Assembly: GCF_000308675.1 (NCBI RefSeq)
Contig: NZ_BAGE01000038.1
Location: 186,001 to 250,000, forward strand
Source: Nocardia paucivorans NBRC 100373
GTDB lineage: Bacteria; Actinomycetota; Actinomycetes; Mycobacteriales; Mycobacteriaceae
Direction: 5' to 3'
DNA length: 64,000 bases
The notes beneath the pieces were generated by a model that saw nothing but the letters and a program-made list of their open reading frames with translations, had not been told where the DNA came from and did no database searches. Both the position numbers and the translations under genes were made by a program. The stretch's first letter is position 1, and the number at the start of each line of letters is the position of its first letter. Positions 19,327 through 27,550 of this stretch are shown in pieces.

Positions 19327-19394
19327 CCCGGCGCGGTTCCCCCATGGTGTCCCGGACCGCCGGGTCGGTTCCGATCCGAAAGCGAGGAACGACT

Positions 19395-20378
19395 ATGACC
19401 ACGACCGACACGCACCCCGGCGTCGACACGGTACGCGCGGCCTTGGCGCTGGCCATTCGGGCGCCGTCGGTGCACAACACGCAACCGTGGCAGTGGCGGG
19501 TCGGTGATCGGACGGTTCACCTGTACGCGGACGAAGAGCGGCGGTTATCGTGCGCCGACCCCGACGGACGGGACCAGATCATCAGCTGCGGCGTGGCATT
19601 GCATCATTTCCGGATCGCGGCCAGATCCATGGGATGGCGCACCATTGTGCACCGGTTTCCGAATCCCGCCGAGCCCAACCACCTCGCGGCCGTCGAATTC
19701 GCCCGGGTCACCCCCACGGCGGATTTCGTCGAGTTGGCGCGGGCGATAAACCGCAGGCACACCGATCGCCGGCGGGTCACCTCGTGGGAGATTCCGCCGG
19801 GACAGCTGGCCACCTTGTTGGCCGCCGGTACCGAGGAAGGGGCGGATATCCGCGAGATCGTCGGCGGAGCGAACCGTGCGGCACTGGTGGCGGCCTTCGC
19901 CTGGGCGGCCGAACAGCATCGCGGTGACCCTGATTACCGGTCCGAACTGGCGATGTGGAGCGGCCGGCACGCGGCACCGGACGGCGTGCCGGCGCGCAAT
20001 GCCGTGCCGGTGGCGGAGGATCCGCTCACCCGCGAGTTCGCTGTCGCCACCCAGAGTGAGACGGTGGTGCGGGATATGACCGAGGGCGGCAGTCTGCTGC
20101 TGGTCTATACCCCCGTCGACGACCGACTGTCCTGGTTGCGCGCCGGAGAGGCGAGCAGTGCCGTTCTCTTGTCGGCCACCGCGCTCGGAATGGCGACCTG
20201 CCCCATGTCGGAACCGCTCGAGTTGCCCCGAACCCGCGATCTCATCCGAGGTGATGTGCTCGACGATATCGGCTACCCGCAGCTCATCATTCGGGTCGGT
20301 TGGGCGGCGACCAGCGCGGACGAGGTGCCGGTGAGCCCGCGGCGTCCCCTCGACGAGGTGGTGTCTCCGTTGCGATGA
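19395..20378 (+). CDS. Acg-type FMN nitroreductase-family protein (second copy)
   Basis: A 327-residue paralogue of the Acg protein at 6496-7536, with the same landmarks: IRAPSVHNTQPWQWRVG, RRHTDRR, SWLRAGEASSAVLLSATALGMATCPM and YPQLIIRVGWA. In M. tuberculosis the corresponding pair is Rv2032 (acg) and Rv3131, both DosR-controlled. Rv3131 is adjacent to the triacylglycerol synthase Rv3130c, and the same adjacency is seen here with the WS/DGAT gene. ATG 19395 follows GCGAGGAACGACT. FMN binding is expected, and catalysis is doubtful. Confidence 0.88.
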   Translation: MTTTDTHPGVDTVRAALALAIRAPSVHNTQPWQWRVGDRTVHLYADEERRLSCADPDGRDQIISCGVALHHFRIAARSMGWRTIVHRFPNPAEPNHLAAVEFARVTPTADFVELARAINRRHTDRRRVTSWEIPPGQLATLLAAGTEEGADIREIVGGANRAALVAAFAWAAEQHRGDPDYRSELAMWSGRHAAPDGVPARNAVPVAEDPLTREFAVATQSETVVRDMTEGGSLLLVYTPVDDRLSWLRAGEASSAVLLSATALGMATCPMSEPLELPRTRDLIRGDVLDDIGYPQLIIRVGWAATSADEVPVSPRRPLDEVVSPLR

Positions 20379-20433
20379 TCCGGCGCAACGGATCGTCGAC
20401 GGGAATTCCGGTACCGAGAGGAGACGAGCCGAG

Positions 20434-21774
20434 ATGACGGAGTTGCGGCCGCTGGACACCGGATTCATGGAACTCGAGGACGTCGACCGCCATGTCAGTG
20501 TGGGGATCGGCGCCATAGCGATCCTGAACGGACCGCTTCCCACCCGTGCCGAGTTCGTCGAGGCGGTGGGGCGCTGGTCGCGGCAACCACGACTGCGACA
20601 GAAGGTGCGCAGAATGCCGTGGGATCTCACCGCACCGGTCTGGGTCGACGATCCCGACTTCGACATCGACCGTCATCTGCGCTGGACGGCACTCCCCGAA
20701 CCGGGTGACGAAACCGCGCTGTGGGAACTGGTCGCCCATGTGATGGAGGAACGGCTGGACCGGGATCACCCGCTGTGGCAATGCGTTGTCGTCGAACGCG
20801 TGCGACCGGATCGCTGGGCGTTGATCGTCAAGGCCCACCACAGCATGGTGGACGGGGTGTCGGGGATATCGCTGTTGCAGCGGTTGTGCGATCCGCACCC
20901 CGGGCAGGCGGCCACTGCGCCGGCGCGCCCCCGATCCGGGCGGGGGCATTCGGATCCGGGGAAATGGCTCCGATTGCCCTACGAGGTTCCGCGTGCCCTG
21001 ATGAAAACGGTCCGGGCGGTCGGTCCGTTCGCTGCCGGGGTGGTGGTGCCCGCCCCGAAAACCTCGTTGAACGGTCCGATCGGTACCCGACGCCGGTATA
21101 CGGTGGCCCGAACATCGCTGTCGGCGGTACGCGCAACGGCCCACTTCTTCGATGTCACCGTCAACGATGTGGCGCTCGCCGCAGTATCCGCCGGCTACCG
21201 GGAAATCCTGCTGCGCCGCGGTGAGGATCCGACGAACATCGATCTGCGGGTCCTCACCCCGGTGTCGGTGCGTTCGGCGGAGGCGGTATCCGTTCCGGAC
21301 AATCGGGTGTCGGCCATGCTGCCGGTGCTGCCCATCGATATCGCCGATCCGGTGCAGCAGTTGCGTCGGGTTCACGAGAGAATGGCCGCTCACAAAGGCA
21401 GCGGGGAATCGTCGGCCGTCGGTTCGATTCTGTCGTTGTCGCGCTTGCTGCCGTTCGCGCCGCTCGCCTTGCTCCTGCGGGCGGTGACCGTGTTCCCGCA
21501 GCAGGGTGTGGCCGGTCTGGTGACCAATGTGCCGGGCCCGAAACAGCGTATGCGGTTGCTGGGTCGCGAGATGGTCGAGCTCTCCGGGTACGTGCCGATC
21601 GCCATGCGGTTGCGTACTGCAGTCACGGTTGTCGGCTACGACGATCGGCTGTCCTTCGGAATCACCGGTGATTACGACACCGCAGCCGATATCGATGTGC
21701 TCGCCGAAACCGTCGAGAAGACCGTCGAGGTGTTGGCGGAGCATGTCGCGAGGGGCAACGTCGAGGGTGGCTGA
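20434..21774 (+). CDS. wax ester synthase / diacylglycerol acyltransferase (WS/DGAT)
   Basis: A 446-residue acyltransferase of the Tgs family that esterifies diacylglycerol or a fatty alcohol with acyl-CoA to make storage lipid at the membrane. The catalytic motif HHSMVDG lies at about residues 134-140, and PLWQCVVVER precedes it. The C-terminal domain carries FFDVTVNDVALAAVSAGYREIL and the conserved TNVPGP segment. The gene is the counterpart of tgs1 (Rv3130c), a DosR-regulon gene that fills lipid droplets in dormancy. GAGAGGAGAC precedes the ATG. HypA follows after 76 bases on the same strand. Confidence 0.92.
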   Translation: MTELRPLDTGFMELEDVDRHVSVGIGAIAILNGPLPTRAEFVEAVGRWSRQPRLRQKVRRMPWDLTAPVWVDDPDFDIDRHLRWTALPEPGDETALWELVAHVMEERLDRDHPLWQCVVVERVRPDRWALIVKAHHSMVDGVSGISLLQRLCDPHPGQAATAPARPRSGRGHSDPGKWLRLPYEVPRALMKTVRAVGPFAAGVVVPAPKTSLNGPIGTRRRYTVARTSLSAVRATAHFFDVTVNDVALAAVSAGYREILLRRGEDPTNIDLRVLTPVSVRSAEAVSVPDNRVSAMLPVLPIDIADPVQQLRRVHERMAAHKGSGESSAVGSILSLSRLLPFAPLALLLRAVTVFPQQGVAGLVTNVPGPKQRMRLLGREMVELSGYVPIAMRLRTAVTVVGYDDRLSFGITGDYDTAADIDVLAETVEKTVEVLAEHVARGNVEGG

Positions 21775-21850
21775 TCCTGCGCGATCATGCGTCGGAGCAG
21801 CCTCCATCGGAGTAGCCTCGGAAATGTCCCGTGATGAGCCGAGGCGGCGA

Positions 21851-22225
21851 ATGCACGAACTCGCGATCACCCAAAGCGTTGTCGAGACCGTGTGCGAGCA
21901 CGCGGCGGGGCGGACCGTGTACAGCGTCACCGTCGAGGTCGGGGTATTGACCGCGGTGGTGCCGGACGCGATGCGATTCTGTTTCGACCTCGTCGCCGAG
22001 GGCACTCTCGCCGAGGGTGCGAATCTGGAAATTCGGTGTATGCCGGGGACGGCGCGTTGCCGTGCCTGCGGTGCCGATTTCACCGTCATGGACCCGGTGT
22101 TGCTCTGCGTCTGCGGCAGCGCCGATATCGAGCTCCGGTCCGGGCGGGAACTACGAATCCGGTCGATGGAAGTGAGCCGAGAATGTGCGCAACCTGCGGA
22201 TGCGGAAACGACACGGCGAACGTGA
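21851..22225 (+). CDS. hypA: hydrogenase nickel insertion protein HypA
   Basis: A 124-residue nickel metallochaperone that, with HypB, delivers Ni to the hydrogenase large subunit. The essential N-terminal Ni ligand set MHE is at residues 1-3. The zinc-binding part reads CRAC and, 13-15 residues later, CVC. That second pair is C-x-C rather than C-x-x-C, which may be a lineage feature. The ATG at 21851 is fixed by the MHE motif; an open upstream extension cannot be used because the Met amino group is a ligand. Its 3' end overlaps hypB by 43 bases. Confidence 0.92.
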   Translation: MHELAITQSVVETVCEHAAGRTVYSVTVEVGVLTAVVPDAMRFCFDLVAEGTLAEGANLEIRCMPGTARCRACGADFTVMDPVLLCVCGSADIELRSGRELRIRSMEVSRECAQPADAETTRRT

Positions 22226-23022
22226 TCACCGTCGGGCGAGGCCATGAACCGGGCCGTGAGCACGACCCGGACCGTGCCCCGGGCAATGGTCATCGGCACG
22301 AGCACGAACACGATGCCGAACATGGACACCCGACGATGACCGAAACGGTGAGCCTGGAACAGAAGGTTCTCGCCAAGAACGACCACCTGGCCCAGCACAA
22401 CCGGGAATGGTTGCATCGGCGCGGCATCCTGGCGCTGAACCTCACCAGTTCTCCCGGGGCAGGTAAGACCACCCTGCTCGAACGGACGATCCGGGATATG
22501 GGGCAGCTCCCGATCGCGGTGATCGAAGGCGATCAGGAGACCCAGCTCGACGCCGAGCGGATCAGGGCGACCGGGGTCGAGGTGGTGCAGGTGAACACTG
22601 GCGCCGGATGTCACCTCGACGCCGAGATGACCCGGCGGGCGCTGGATGTGCTCGATCCCCGGCCCGGGACGCTGGTGTTCGTGGAGAATGTCGGCAATCT
22701 GGTCTGCCCGGCATTGTTCGACCTGGGTGAACGTGGCAAGGTCGTGATCGTCTCGGTGACCGAGGGGGCCGACAAACCGCTGAAATACCCGCATATGTTC
22801 GCCGCGGCCGAGCTGGTGCTGGTCAACAAGATCGACCTGCTGCCGTATGTCGATTTCGATATCACCCGCTTCGGTGAGTACGCACGGTCGATCCACCCGG
22901 ATGTGCAGATCGTGCCGATCTCGGCGACTGCGGGCACCGGACTCGATCGGTGGTACGAGTGGCTGATGCAGCAGTATCGGCTGCCGGCGGCGCGCCTTGA
23001 GGACGCGGTGGGCCCCACCTAG
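22183..23022 (+). CDS. hypB: hydrogenase nickel incorporation GTPase HypB
   Basis: A 279-residue GTPase. It begins MCATCGCG, the high-affinity nickel site (CxxCGC) known from E. coli HypB, and then has a His/Glu-rich stretch (GHRHEHEHDAEHGH) that could store nickel. The G domain shows P-loop SSPGAGKTTLLE, switch-region EGDQET, the metal-binding GAGCHLDA and the guanine-specificity motif NKIDLLPYVDFD. ATG 22183 is selected because it begins the nickel motif; it lies inside the end of hypA. Hydrolysis of GTP drives transfer of Ni to the HypA/large-subunit complex. Confidence 0.94.
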   Translation: MCATCGCGNDTANVITVGRGHEPGREHDPDRAPGNGHRHEHEHDAEHGHPTMTETVSLEQKVLAKNDHLAQHNREWLHRRGILALNLTSSPGAGKTTLLERTIRDMGQLPIAVIEGDQETQLDAERIRATGVEVVQVNTGAGCHLDAEMTRRALDVLDPRPGTLVFVENVGNLVCPALFDLGERGKVVIVSVTEGADKPLKYPHMFAAAELVLVNKIDLLPYVDFDITRFGEYARSIHPDVQIVPISATAGTGLDRWYEWLMQQYRLPAARLEDAVGPT

Positions 23023-23028
23023 ACTGAT

Positions 23029-23071
23029 TGTGACCAGCGTCACAAACCGCGGTATGTGAGCCGAGTACGGT
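23029..23071 (+). promoter_or_regulatory. CRP/GlxR-type operator and candidate promoter of hhySL
   Basis: TGTGACCAGCGTCACA at 23029-23044 is a perfect match to the CRP/GlxR consensus TGTGAN6TCACA, symmetrical about 23036.5. A hexamer TACGGT fitting the actinobacterial -10 form TAnnnT lies at 23066-23071, implying a start of transcription near 23078. This would put the box at about -41.5, the classical class II activation position. The -10 call is weaker than the operator call. Confidence 0.7.
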
Positions 23072-23106
23072 CGACGCCGCCTTCGGCTCGGGAAGGTGGC
23101 AGTGCC

Positions 23107-24162
23107 ATGCCCACCCAGGAAGCGGTCCAAGCCGAAGAGACGCTGATCCACGTGCTGTGGATCAATGCCGGTCTCAGTTGCGACGGTGACTCGGTGGCGT
23201 TGACCGCCGCCACCCAGCCCAGCGTCGAGGAAATCGCCCTCGGCGCGCTACCCGGTCTCCCGAAGGTCGCCGTGCACTGGCCGCTCATCGATTTCGAATG
23301 CGGCCCGAACGGGGGAGCCGACGACTTCCTCGAGTGGTTCTTCCGAGCCGACCGGGGCGAGATCGACCCCTTCGTTCTGGTGGTGGAGGGGTCGATACCC
23401 AACGAGGAACTGCACGAGGAAGGCTACTGGTGCGGATTCGGTAACGACCCCGATACCGGACAGCCCATGACGACCAGCACATGGCTGGACCGTCTCGCGC
23501 CGAAGGCCACCGCCATCGTGGCGGCCGGTACCTGCGCCACCTACGGCGGTATCCACGCCATGGCGGGCAATCCGACCGGCGCCATGGGCGTTCCCGACTA
23601 CCTCGGCTGGGATTGGAAGAGCAAGGCGGGTATCCCGATCGTCTGTGTCCCCGGCTGCCCGATCCACCCGGACAATATGTCGGAAACGCTCACCTACCTG
23701 CTCTACCTGGCCACCGGACAGGCGCCGATGATTCCCCTCGACGAGGCGCTGCGACCCAAATGGCTCTTCGGTGCGACCGTACACGAGGGCTGCGACCGTG
23801 CGGGCTACTACGAGGAGGGCGAATTCGCCACCGAGTACGGTTCGCCGAAATGCATTGTGAAACTCGGCTGCTGGGGCCCGGTGGTCAAGTGCAATGTGCC
23901 CAAACGCGGGTGGATCAACGGGGTGGGCGGCTGCCCGAACGTGGGCGGTATCTGCATCGGCTGCACCATGCCCGGTTTCCCCGACAAATTCATGCCCTTC
24001 ATGGACGAACCGCCCGGCGGGAAATTCTCCTCCGCGGCCTCGGGCGTCTACGGATCGGTGGTCCGCGGCCTACGACATATCACCGGCCGCACCGTCGACA
24101 AGGAGCCACGCTGGCGACATCGAGGCGACAAGCTCGAGACCGGCGCGACCCGAACCTGGTAG
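23107..24162 (+). CDS. hhyS: [NiFe] hydrogenase small subunit, group 1h type
   Basis: A 351-residue iron-sulfur subunit that takes electrons from the large subunit. The N-terminal proximal-cluster motif, normally C-x-x-C, reads LSCDGDS, with Cys25 and Asp28. A 3Cys-1Asp proximal cluster is the hallmark of the O2-insensitive actinobacterial-type hydrogenase of Ralstonia and of mycobacterial Hhy. Other cluster cysteines are in AAGTCATYGGI, CVPGCPIHPDN, HEGCDRAGYY, KLGCWGPVVKCN and GGICIGCTMPGFPD. There is no Tat signal and no C-terminal anchor, so the enzyme should face the cytoplasm. ATG 23107 follows GGGAAGG; an earlier GTG at 23056 would overlap the promoter. Confidence 0.95.
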   Translation: MPTQEAVQAEETLIHVLWINAGLSCDGDSVALTAATQPSVEEIALGALPGLPKVAVHWPLIDFECGPNGGADDFLEWFFRADRGEIDPFVLVVEGSIPNEELHEEGYWCGFGNDPDTGQPMTTSTWLDRLAPKATAIVAAGTCATYGGIHAMAGNPTGAMGVPDYLGWDWKSKAGIPIVCVPGCPIHPDNMSETLTYLLYLATGQAPMIPLDEALRPKWLFGATVHEGCDRAGYYEEGEFATEYGSPKCIVKLGCWGPVVKCNVPKRGWINGVGGCPNVGGICIGCTMPGFPDKFMPFMDEPPGGKFSSAASGVYGSVVRGLRHITGRTVDKEPRWRHRGDKLETGATRTW

Positions 24163-24174
24163 GAGGATCTCGCG

Positions 24175-25971
24175 ATGACACAGATCATCCCCGAGCCGTC
24201 GCACCGGACGACCGAACCGGACACCCTGGTCGAGATGGCCTGGGATCCGATCACCCGCATCGTCGGCAGCCTGGGTATATACACCAAGATCGACTTCGAG
24301 AATCAGGAAGTGGTCGAGTGTCACAGCACCTCCTCCATCTTCCGCGGCTACTCCGTCTTCATGCGCGGTAAGGACCCCCGCGACGCCCACTTCATCACCA
24401 GCCGTATCTGCGGTATCTGCGGCGACAACCACGCCACCTGCTCCTGCTACTGCCAGAACATGGCCTACGGGGTGCGTCCCCCGCATCTGGGCGAGTGGAT
24501 CGTCGATCTCGGTGAAGCGGCCGAATACATGTTCGATCACAATATCTTCCAGGAGAACCTGGTCGGCGTGGACTTCTGCGAGAAGATGGTCGCCGAGACC
24601 AATCCCGGGGTGCTCGCCCGGGCCGAGCGGACCGAGGCACCACAGGCGGGGGCCCACGGCTATCGCACGATCGCCGATATCATGCGCGCCCTCAACCCGT
24701 TCACCGGCGAGTTCTACCGGGAAGCCCTGCAGGTGAGTCGATACACCCGCGAGATGTTCTGTCTGATGGAGGGCAGGCACGTGCATCCGTCGACGCTGTA
24801 CCCGGGAGGCCCGGGCACGGTGGCGACGGTGCAGCTGATGACCGACTACATGACCCGGCTCATGCGTTATGTCGAGTTCATGAAGAAGGTCGTGCCGATG
24901 CACGACGATCTGTTCGACTTCTTCTACGAGGCATTGCCCGGCTACGACAAGGTCGGGCTGCGGCGTACCCTGCTGGGCTGCTGGGGTTCGTTCCAGGACC
25001 CCGAGTTCTGCAACTTCGAGTACAAGGACATGGAGGACTGGGGCCGCCGGATGTTCGTGACTCCCGGGGTCGTGGTGGACGGCAAACTGGTCACCACCTC
25101 CCTGCTCGATATCAACCTGGGATTGCGGATCCTGTTGGGCAGCTCGTACTACGAGGACTGGACCGACCAGGAGATGTTCGTGAAAACCGACCCGTTGGGC
25201 AATCCGGTGGATCGGCGCCACCCCTGGAACCAGCACACCAATCCGAGACCGCAGAAACGAGACCTGGACGACAAATACAGCTGGGTGATGTCGCCGCGCT
25301 GGTTCGACGGCAGCGAATATCTGGCCCTGGACACCGGTGGTGGTCCGCTGGCCCGACTGTGGGCCACGGCGCTGGCCGAACTGGTCGATATCGGTTATGT
25401 GAAATCGACCGGGCACAGTGTGCAGATCAACCTGCCCAAGACCGCCCTGAAGGGCCCGGTGACCTTGGAATGGAAGATTCCCGCGCACGGCAGCAACACC
25501 ATCGAACGCAACCGCGCCCGCACCTACTTCCAGGCCTATGCGGCGGCCTGCGCTCTGCACTTCGCGGAAAAGGCGCTGGCGGAGATCCGGGCCGGGCACA
25601 CCAAGACCTGGCAGGAGTTCGAAGTGCCCGACGAGGGCATCGGCTGCGGTTTCACCGAGGCGGTGCGCGGTGTGCTGTCGCACCACATGGTGATCCGGGA
25701 CGGGAAGATTGCCAACTACCACCCGTACCCGCCGACACCGTGGAACGCCTCCCCGCGGGACACCTACGGCACGCCGGGCCCCTATGAGGACGCGGTGCAG
25801 GGACAGCCGATCTTCGAGGAGAACGACCGCGAGCACTTCAAGGGCATCGACATCATGCGCACGGTGCGCAGTTTCGATCCCTGCCTGCCCTGCGGGGTGC
25901 ACATGTACCTGGGCAAGGGGCAGACATTGCAGAAACTGCACTCACCGACGCAGACACTCACCCCGGAATGA
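24175..25971 (+). CDS. hhyL: [NiFe] hydrogenase large subunit, group 1h type
   Basis: A 598-residue catalytic subunit that oxidises H2. The NiFe(CN)2CO ligands are Cys79 and Cys82 in RICGICGDNHATC (L1) and Cys570 and Cys573 in DPCLPCGVH (L2). After His576 a 22-residue tail (MYLGKGQTLQ...) remains, the substrate of the maturation endopeptidase encoded at 30000. Length and motifs match the high-affinity Hhy enzymes of mycobacteria and streptomycetes that consume atmospheric H2. The start lies 12 bases after hhyS behind AGGAGG. Subgroup assignment comes from motif and operon similarity, and a tree would settle it. Confidence 0.95.
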   Translation: MTQIIPEPSHRTTEPDTLVEMAWDPITRIVGSLGIYTKIDFENQEVVECHSTSSIFRGYSVFMRGKDPRDAHFITSRICGICGDNHATCSCYCQNMAYGVRPPHLGEWIVDLGEAAEYMFDHNIFQENLVGVDFCEKMVAETNPGVLARAERTEAPQAGAHGYRTIADIMRALNPFTGEFYREALQVSRYTREMFCLMEGRHVHPSTLYPGGPGTVATVQLMTDYMTRLMRYVEFMKKVVPMHDDLFDFFYEALPGYDKVGLRRTLLGCWGSFQDPEFCNFEYKDMEDWGRRMFVTPGVVVDGKLVTTSLLDINLGLRILLGSSYYEDWTDQEMFVKTDPLGNPVDRRHPWNQHTNPRPQKRDLDDKYSWVMSPRWFDGSEYLALDTGGGPLARLWATALAELVDIGYVKSTGHSVQINLPKTALKGPVTLEWKIPAHGSNTIERNRARTYFQAYAAACALHFAEKALAEIRAGHTKTWQEFEVPDEGIGCGFTEAVRGVLSHHMVIRDGKIANYHPYPPTPWNASPRDTYGTPGPYEDAVQGQPIFEENDREHFKGIDIMRTVRSFDPCLPCGVHMYLGKGQTLQKLHSPTQTLTPE

Positions 25972-26003
25972 GTCCGTATCGGTGCCGGTGACGGGAGGTC
26001 ACG

Positions 26004-26918
26004 GTGGATACACGCCCACGGGAACGGAACGACGCGGCATCCGACGATCGCCGGTGGCGGGAGGCCGGCGAGCGGATCGAGACACTGCTGGAGGCCTGTT
26101 CGGTGGGCGGCGCCGTGGCCCGCGAGCGCGCCGAGCAACTGGTGCGCGAGGTTGTCGACCTGTACGGCGAGGGACTGACCCGCGTGGTCGGTCTGCTGGA
26201 TTCGGAGACCCTGGAACGGTTGGCCCGCGACGATCTGATCGCGAGCCTGCTGCTGGTGCACGGATTGCACCCGCACGATGTGGCGACCAGGGTGCGGGCG
26301 GCGCTGGACGATGTGCGCCCGTACCTCGGCTCGCACGGTGGCGACGTCGACCTGGTCGACATCGTCGACGGTGTGGTTCGGTTGGAGCTGACCGGTAGTT
26401 GTCGTGGCTGCCCCTCCTCGGCGGTGACGCTGGAACTGGCCGTGGAGGATGCGGTGCGCGCGGCGGCGCCGGAGATCGAGGCCATCGAAGTCGTCACCGC
26501 GCACACCGAGTCGGCGGGACCGATACCCGCCGACTCGCTGTTTTCCCGGGTGCGTGCGGAGGAACACCGACCCGGCGGCTGGGTGGTGGTTCCCGAACTG
26601 GCCGAACTGGCCTCCGGGGAAGTGGCCGGATTCGCCGTCGCCGGATTCACCATGCTGGCCTGCCGAGTGGGGGAGAACGTCTTCGCCTACCGGGACCGAT
26701 GCCCGGTGTGTGACCACTCGCTCGCGGGGACCGCACTGTACCGGCGGTCCGGTTTCCCGATCGGCGACGCGGTACTGGATTGCCCGACCTGTCACGCCCA
26801 CTTCGATGTCGTCCACGCCGGTGCGCGGGTCGACGGCGACGGGCATCTCGACCCGCTTCCGGTGCTCGTGCGTTCCGGCGAGCCCTCGGTGGCGGTGCCG
26901 ATGGGGGTGCCCGGGTGA
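26004..26918 (+). CDS. HhyE-like iron-sulfur protein, NifU C-domain plus Rieske-like domain
   Basis: A 304-residue protein directly after hhyL. The middle part (about residues 90-160) is a NifU/Nfu domain with LTGSCRGCPSS (Cys133, Cys136). The C-terminal part (about 190-300) has a Rieske fold. In place of C-x-H and C-x-x-H, however, it reads CPVCDH (Cys233, Cys236, His238) and CPTCHAHFDV (Cys260, Cys263, His264/266), so its cluster ligands are unusual. In M. smegmatis the iron-sulfur proteins HucE and HhyE encoded beside the uptake hydrogenases are needed for activity and are thought to pass electrons to the quinone pool. This gene fits that role by position and content. Confidence 0.78.
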   Translation: MDTRPRERNDAASDDRRWREAGERIETLLEACSVGGAVARERAEQLVREVVDLYGEGLTRVVGLLDSETLERLARDDLIASLLLVHGLHPHDVATRVRAALDDVRPYLGSHGGDVDLVDIVDGVVRLELTGSCRGCPSSAVTLELAVEDAVRAAAPEIEAIEVVTAHTESAGPIPADSLFSRVRAEEHRPGGWVVVPELAELASGEVAGFAVAGFTMLACRVGENVFAYRDRCPVCDHSLAGTALYRRSGFPIGDAVLDCPTCHAHFDVVHAGARVDGDGHLDPLPVLVRSGEPSVAVPMGVPG

Positions 26919-27550
26919 CCACCCCGTTCCGAGTGCTGCGGCGGATCGGAGCCGAGCGCCCACCCGCGCCGCGGGCGGGCGAACGGTGCGAGATGTGTGC
27001 CGAGCCGATCACCGCCGAACACCGACATGTGGTGAACGTCGAGAGCCGGCAACTGATGTGTGTGTGCCGCGCGTGTCATCTGCTGTTCGTGGACCGGCAG
27101 GCCGAACTGCGGTATCGGTCGGTCCCCGACCGCTATCTCGCCTTCCCCGGGTTCACCCTCACCCGTCGGGAATGGGACGCGCTGGAGATACCGGTGGGGC
27201 TCGCGTTCTTCTTCCGCAACTCGGCATTGGACCGGACCGTGGCGTTCTATCCGGGTCCCGCCGGCGCGACCGAATCGGAACTGCCGTTGCGGCAGTGGAA
27301 TACGATTCTGCGACGCCATCCCGAACTGGATGTTCTCGTCCCCGATATCGAGGCCCTGCTGATCCGCATATCCGAACGAGGGGCCGCGTCCGCGACGTGT
27401 CTGTTGCTGCCGATCGACGCGTGCTACGAGTTCGTCGGCCGGATGCGATTGTTGTGGCGCGGTTTCGACGGTGGGCAGGATGTGCGTCGCTACCTGGACG
27501 AGTTCTTCACCACCGTCTCGGCCCGTGCGCGAACCGGGGGCGTGGTATGA
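26915..27550 (+). CDS. DUF5947 family protein, hydrogenase operon
   Basis: A 211-residue protein of a family found almost only beside actinobacterial group 1h hydrogenases. It has an N-terminal zinc-finger-like pair, CEMC (near residue 23) and CVCRACHLLF (near 46), then a mixed domain with PVGLAFFFRNSAL and ATCLLLPIDACYEFVGRMR. GTG 26915 overlaps the previous stop as GTGA, and the gene ends in ATGA with the next. The four cysteines could hold zinc or an iron-sulfur cluster. Function is unknown; a role in assembly or electron transfer is inferred from context only. Confidence 0.75.
   Translation: MTTPFRVLRRIGAERPPAPRAGERCEMCAEPITAEHRHVVNVESRQLMCVCRACHLLFVDRQAELRYRSVPDRYLAFPGFTLTRREWDALEIPVGLAFFFRNSALDRTVAFYPGPAGATESELPLRQWNTILRRHPELDVLVPDIEALLIRISERGAASATCLLLPIDACYEFVGRMRLLWRGFDGGQDVRRYLDEFFTTVSARARTGGVV

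Noticed and set aside
23056..23106. Upstream GTG start for hhyS giving 17 additional residues
   Set aside because: It lies over the predicted -10 and transcript start, and the family begins close to ATG 23107, which has GGGAAGG before it.
20287..23151. A 954-codon minus-strand open frame across WS/DGAT, hypA and hypB
   Set aside because: It is an antisense frame produced by high GC; the + strand carries clear HHSMVDG, MHE and P-loop motifs.
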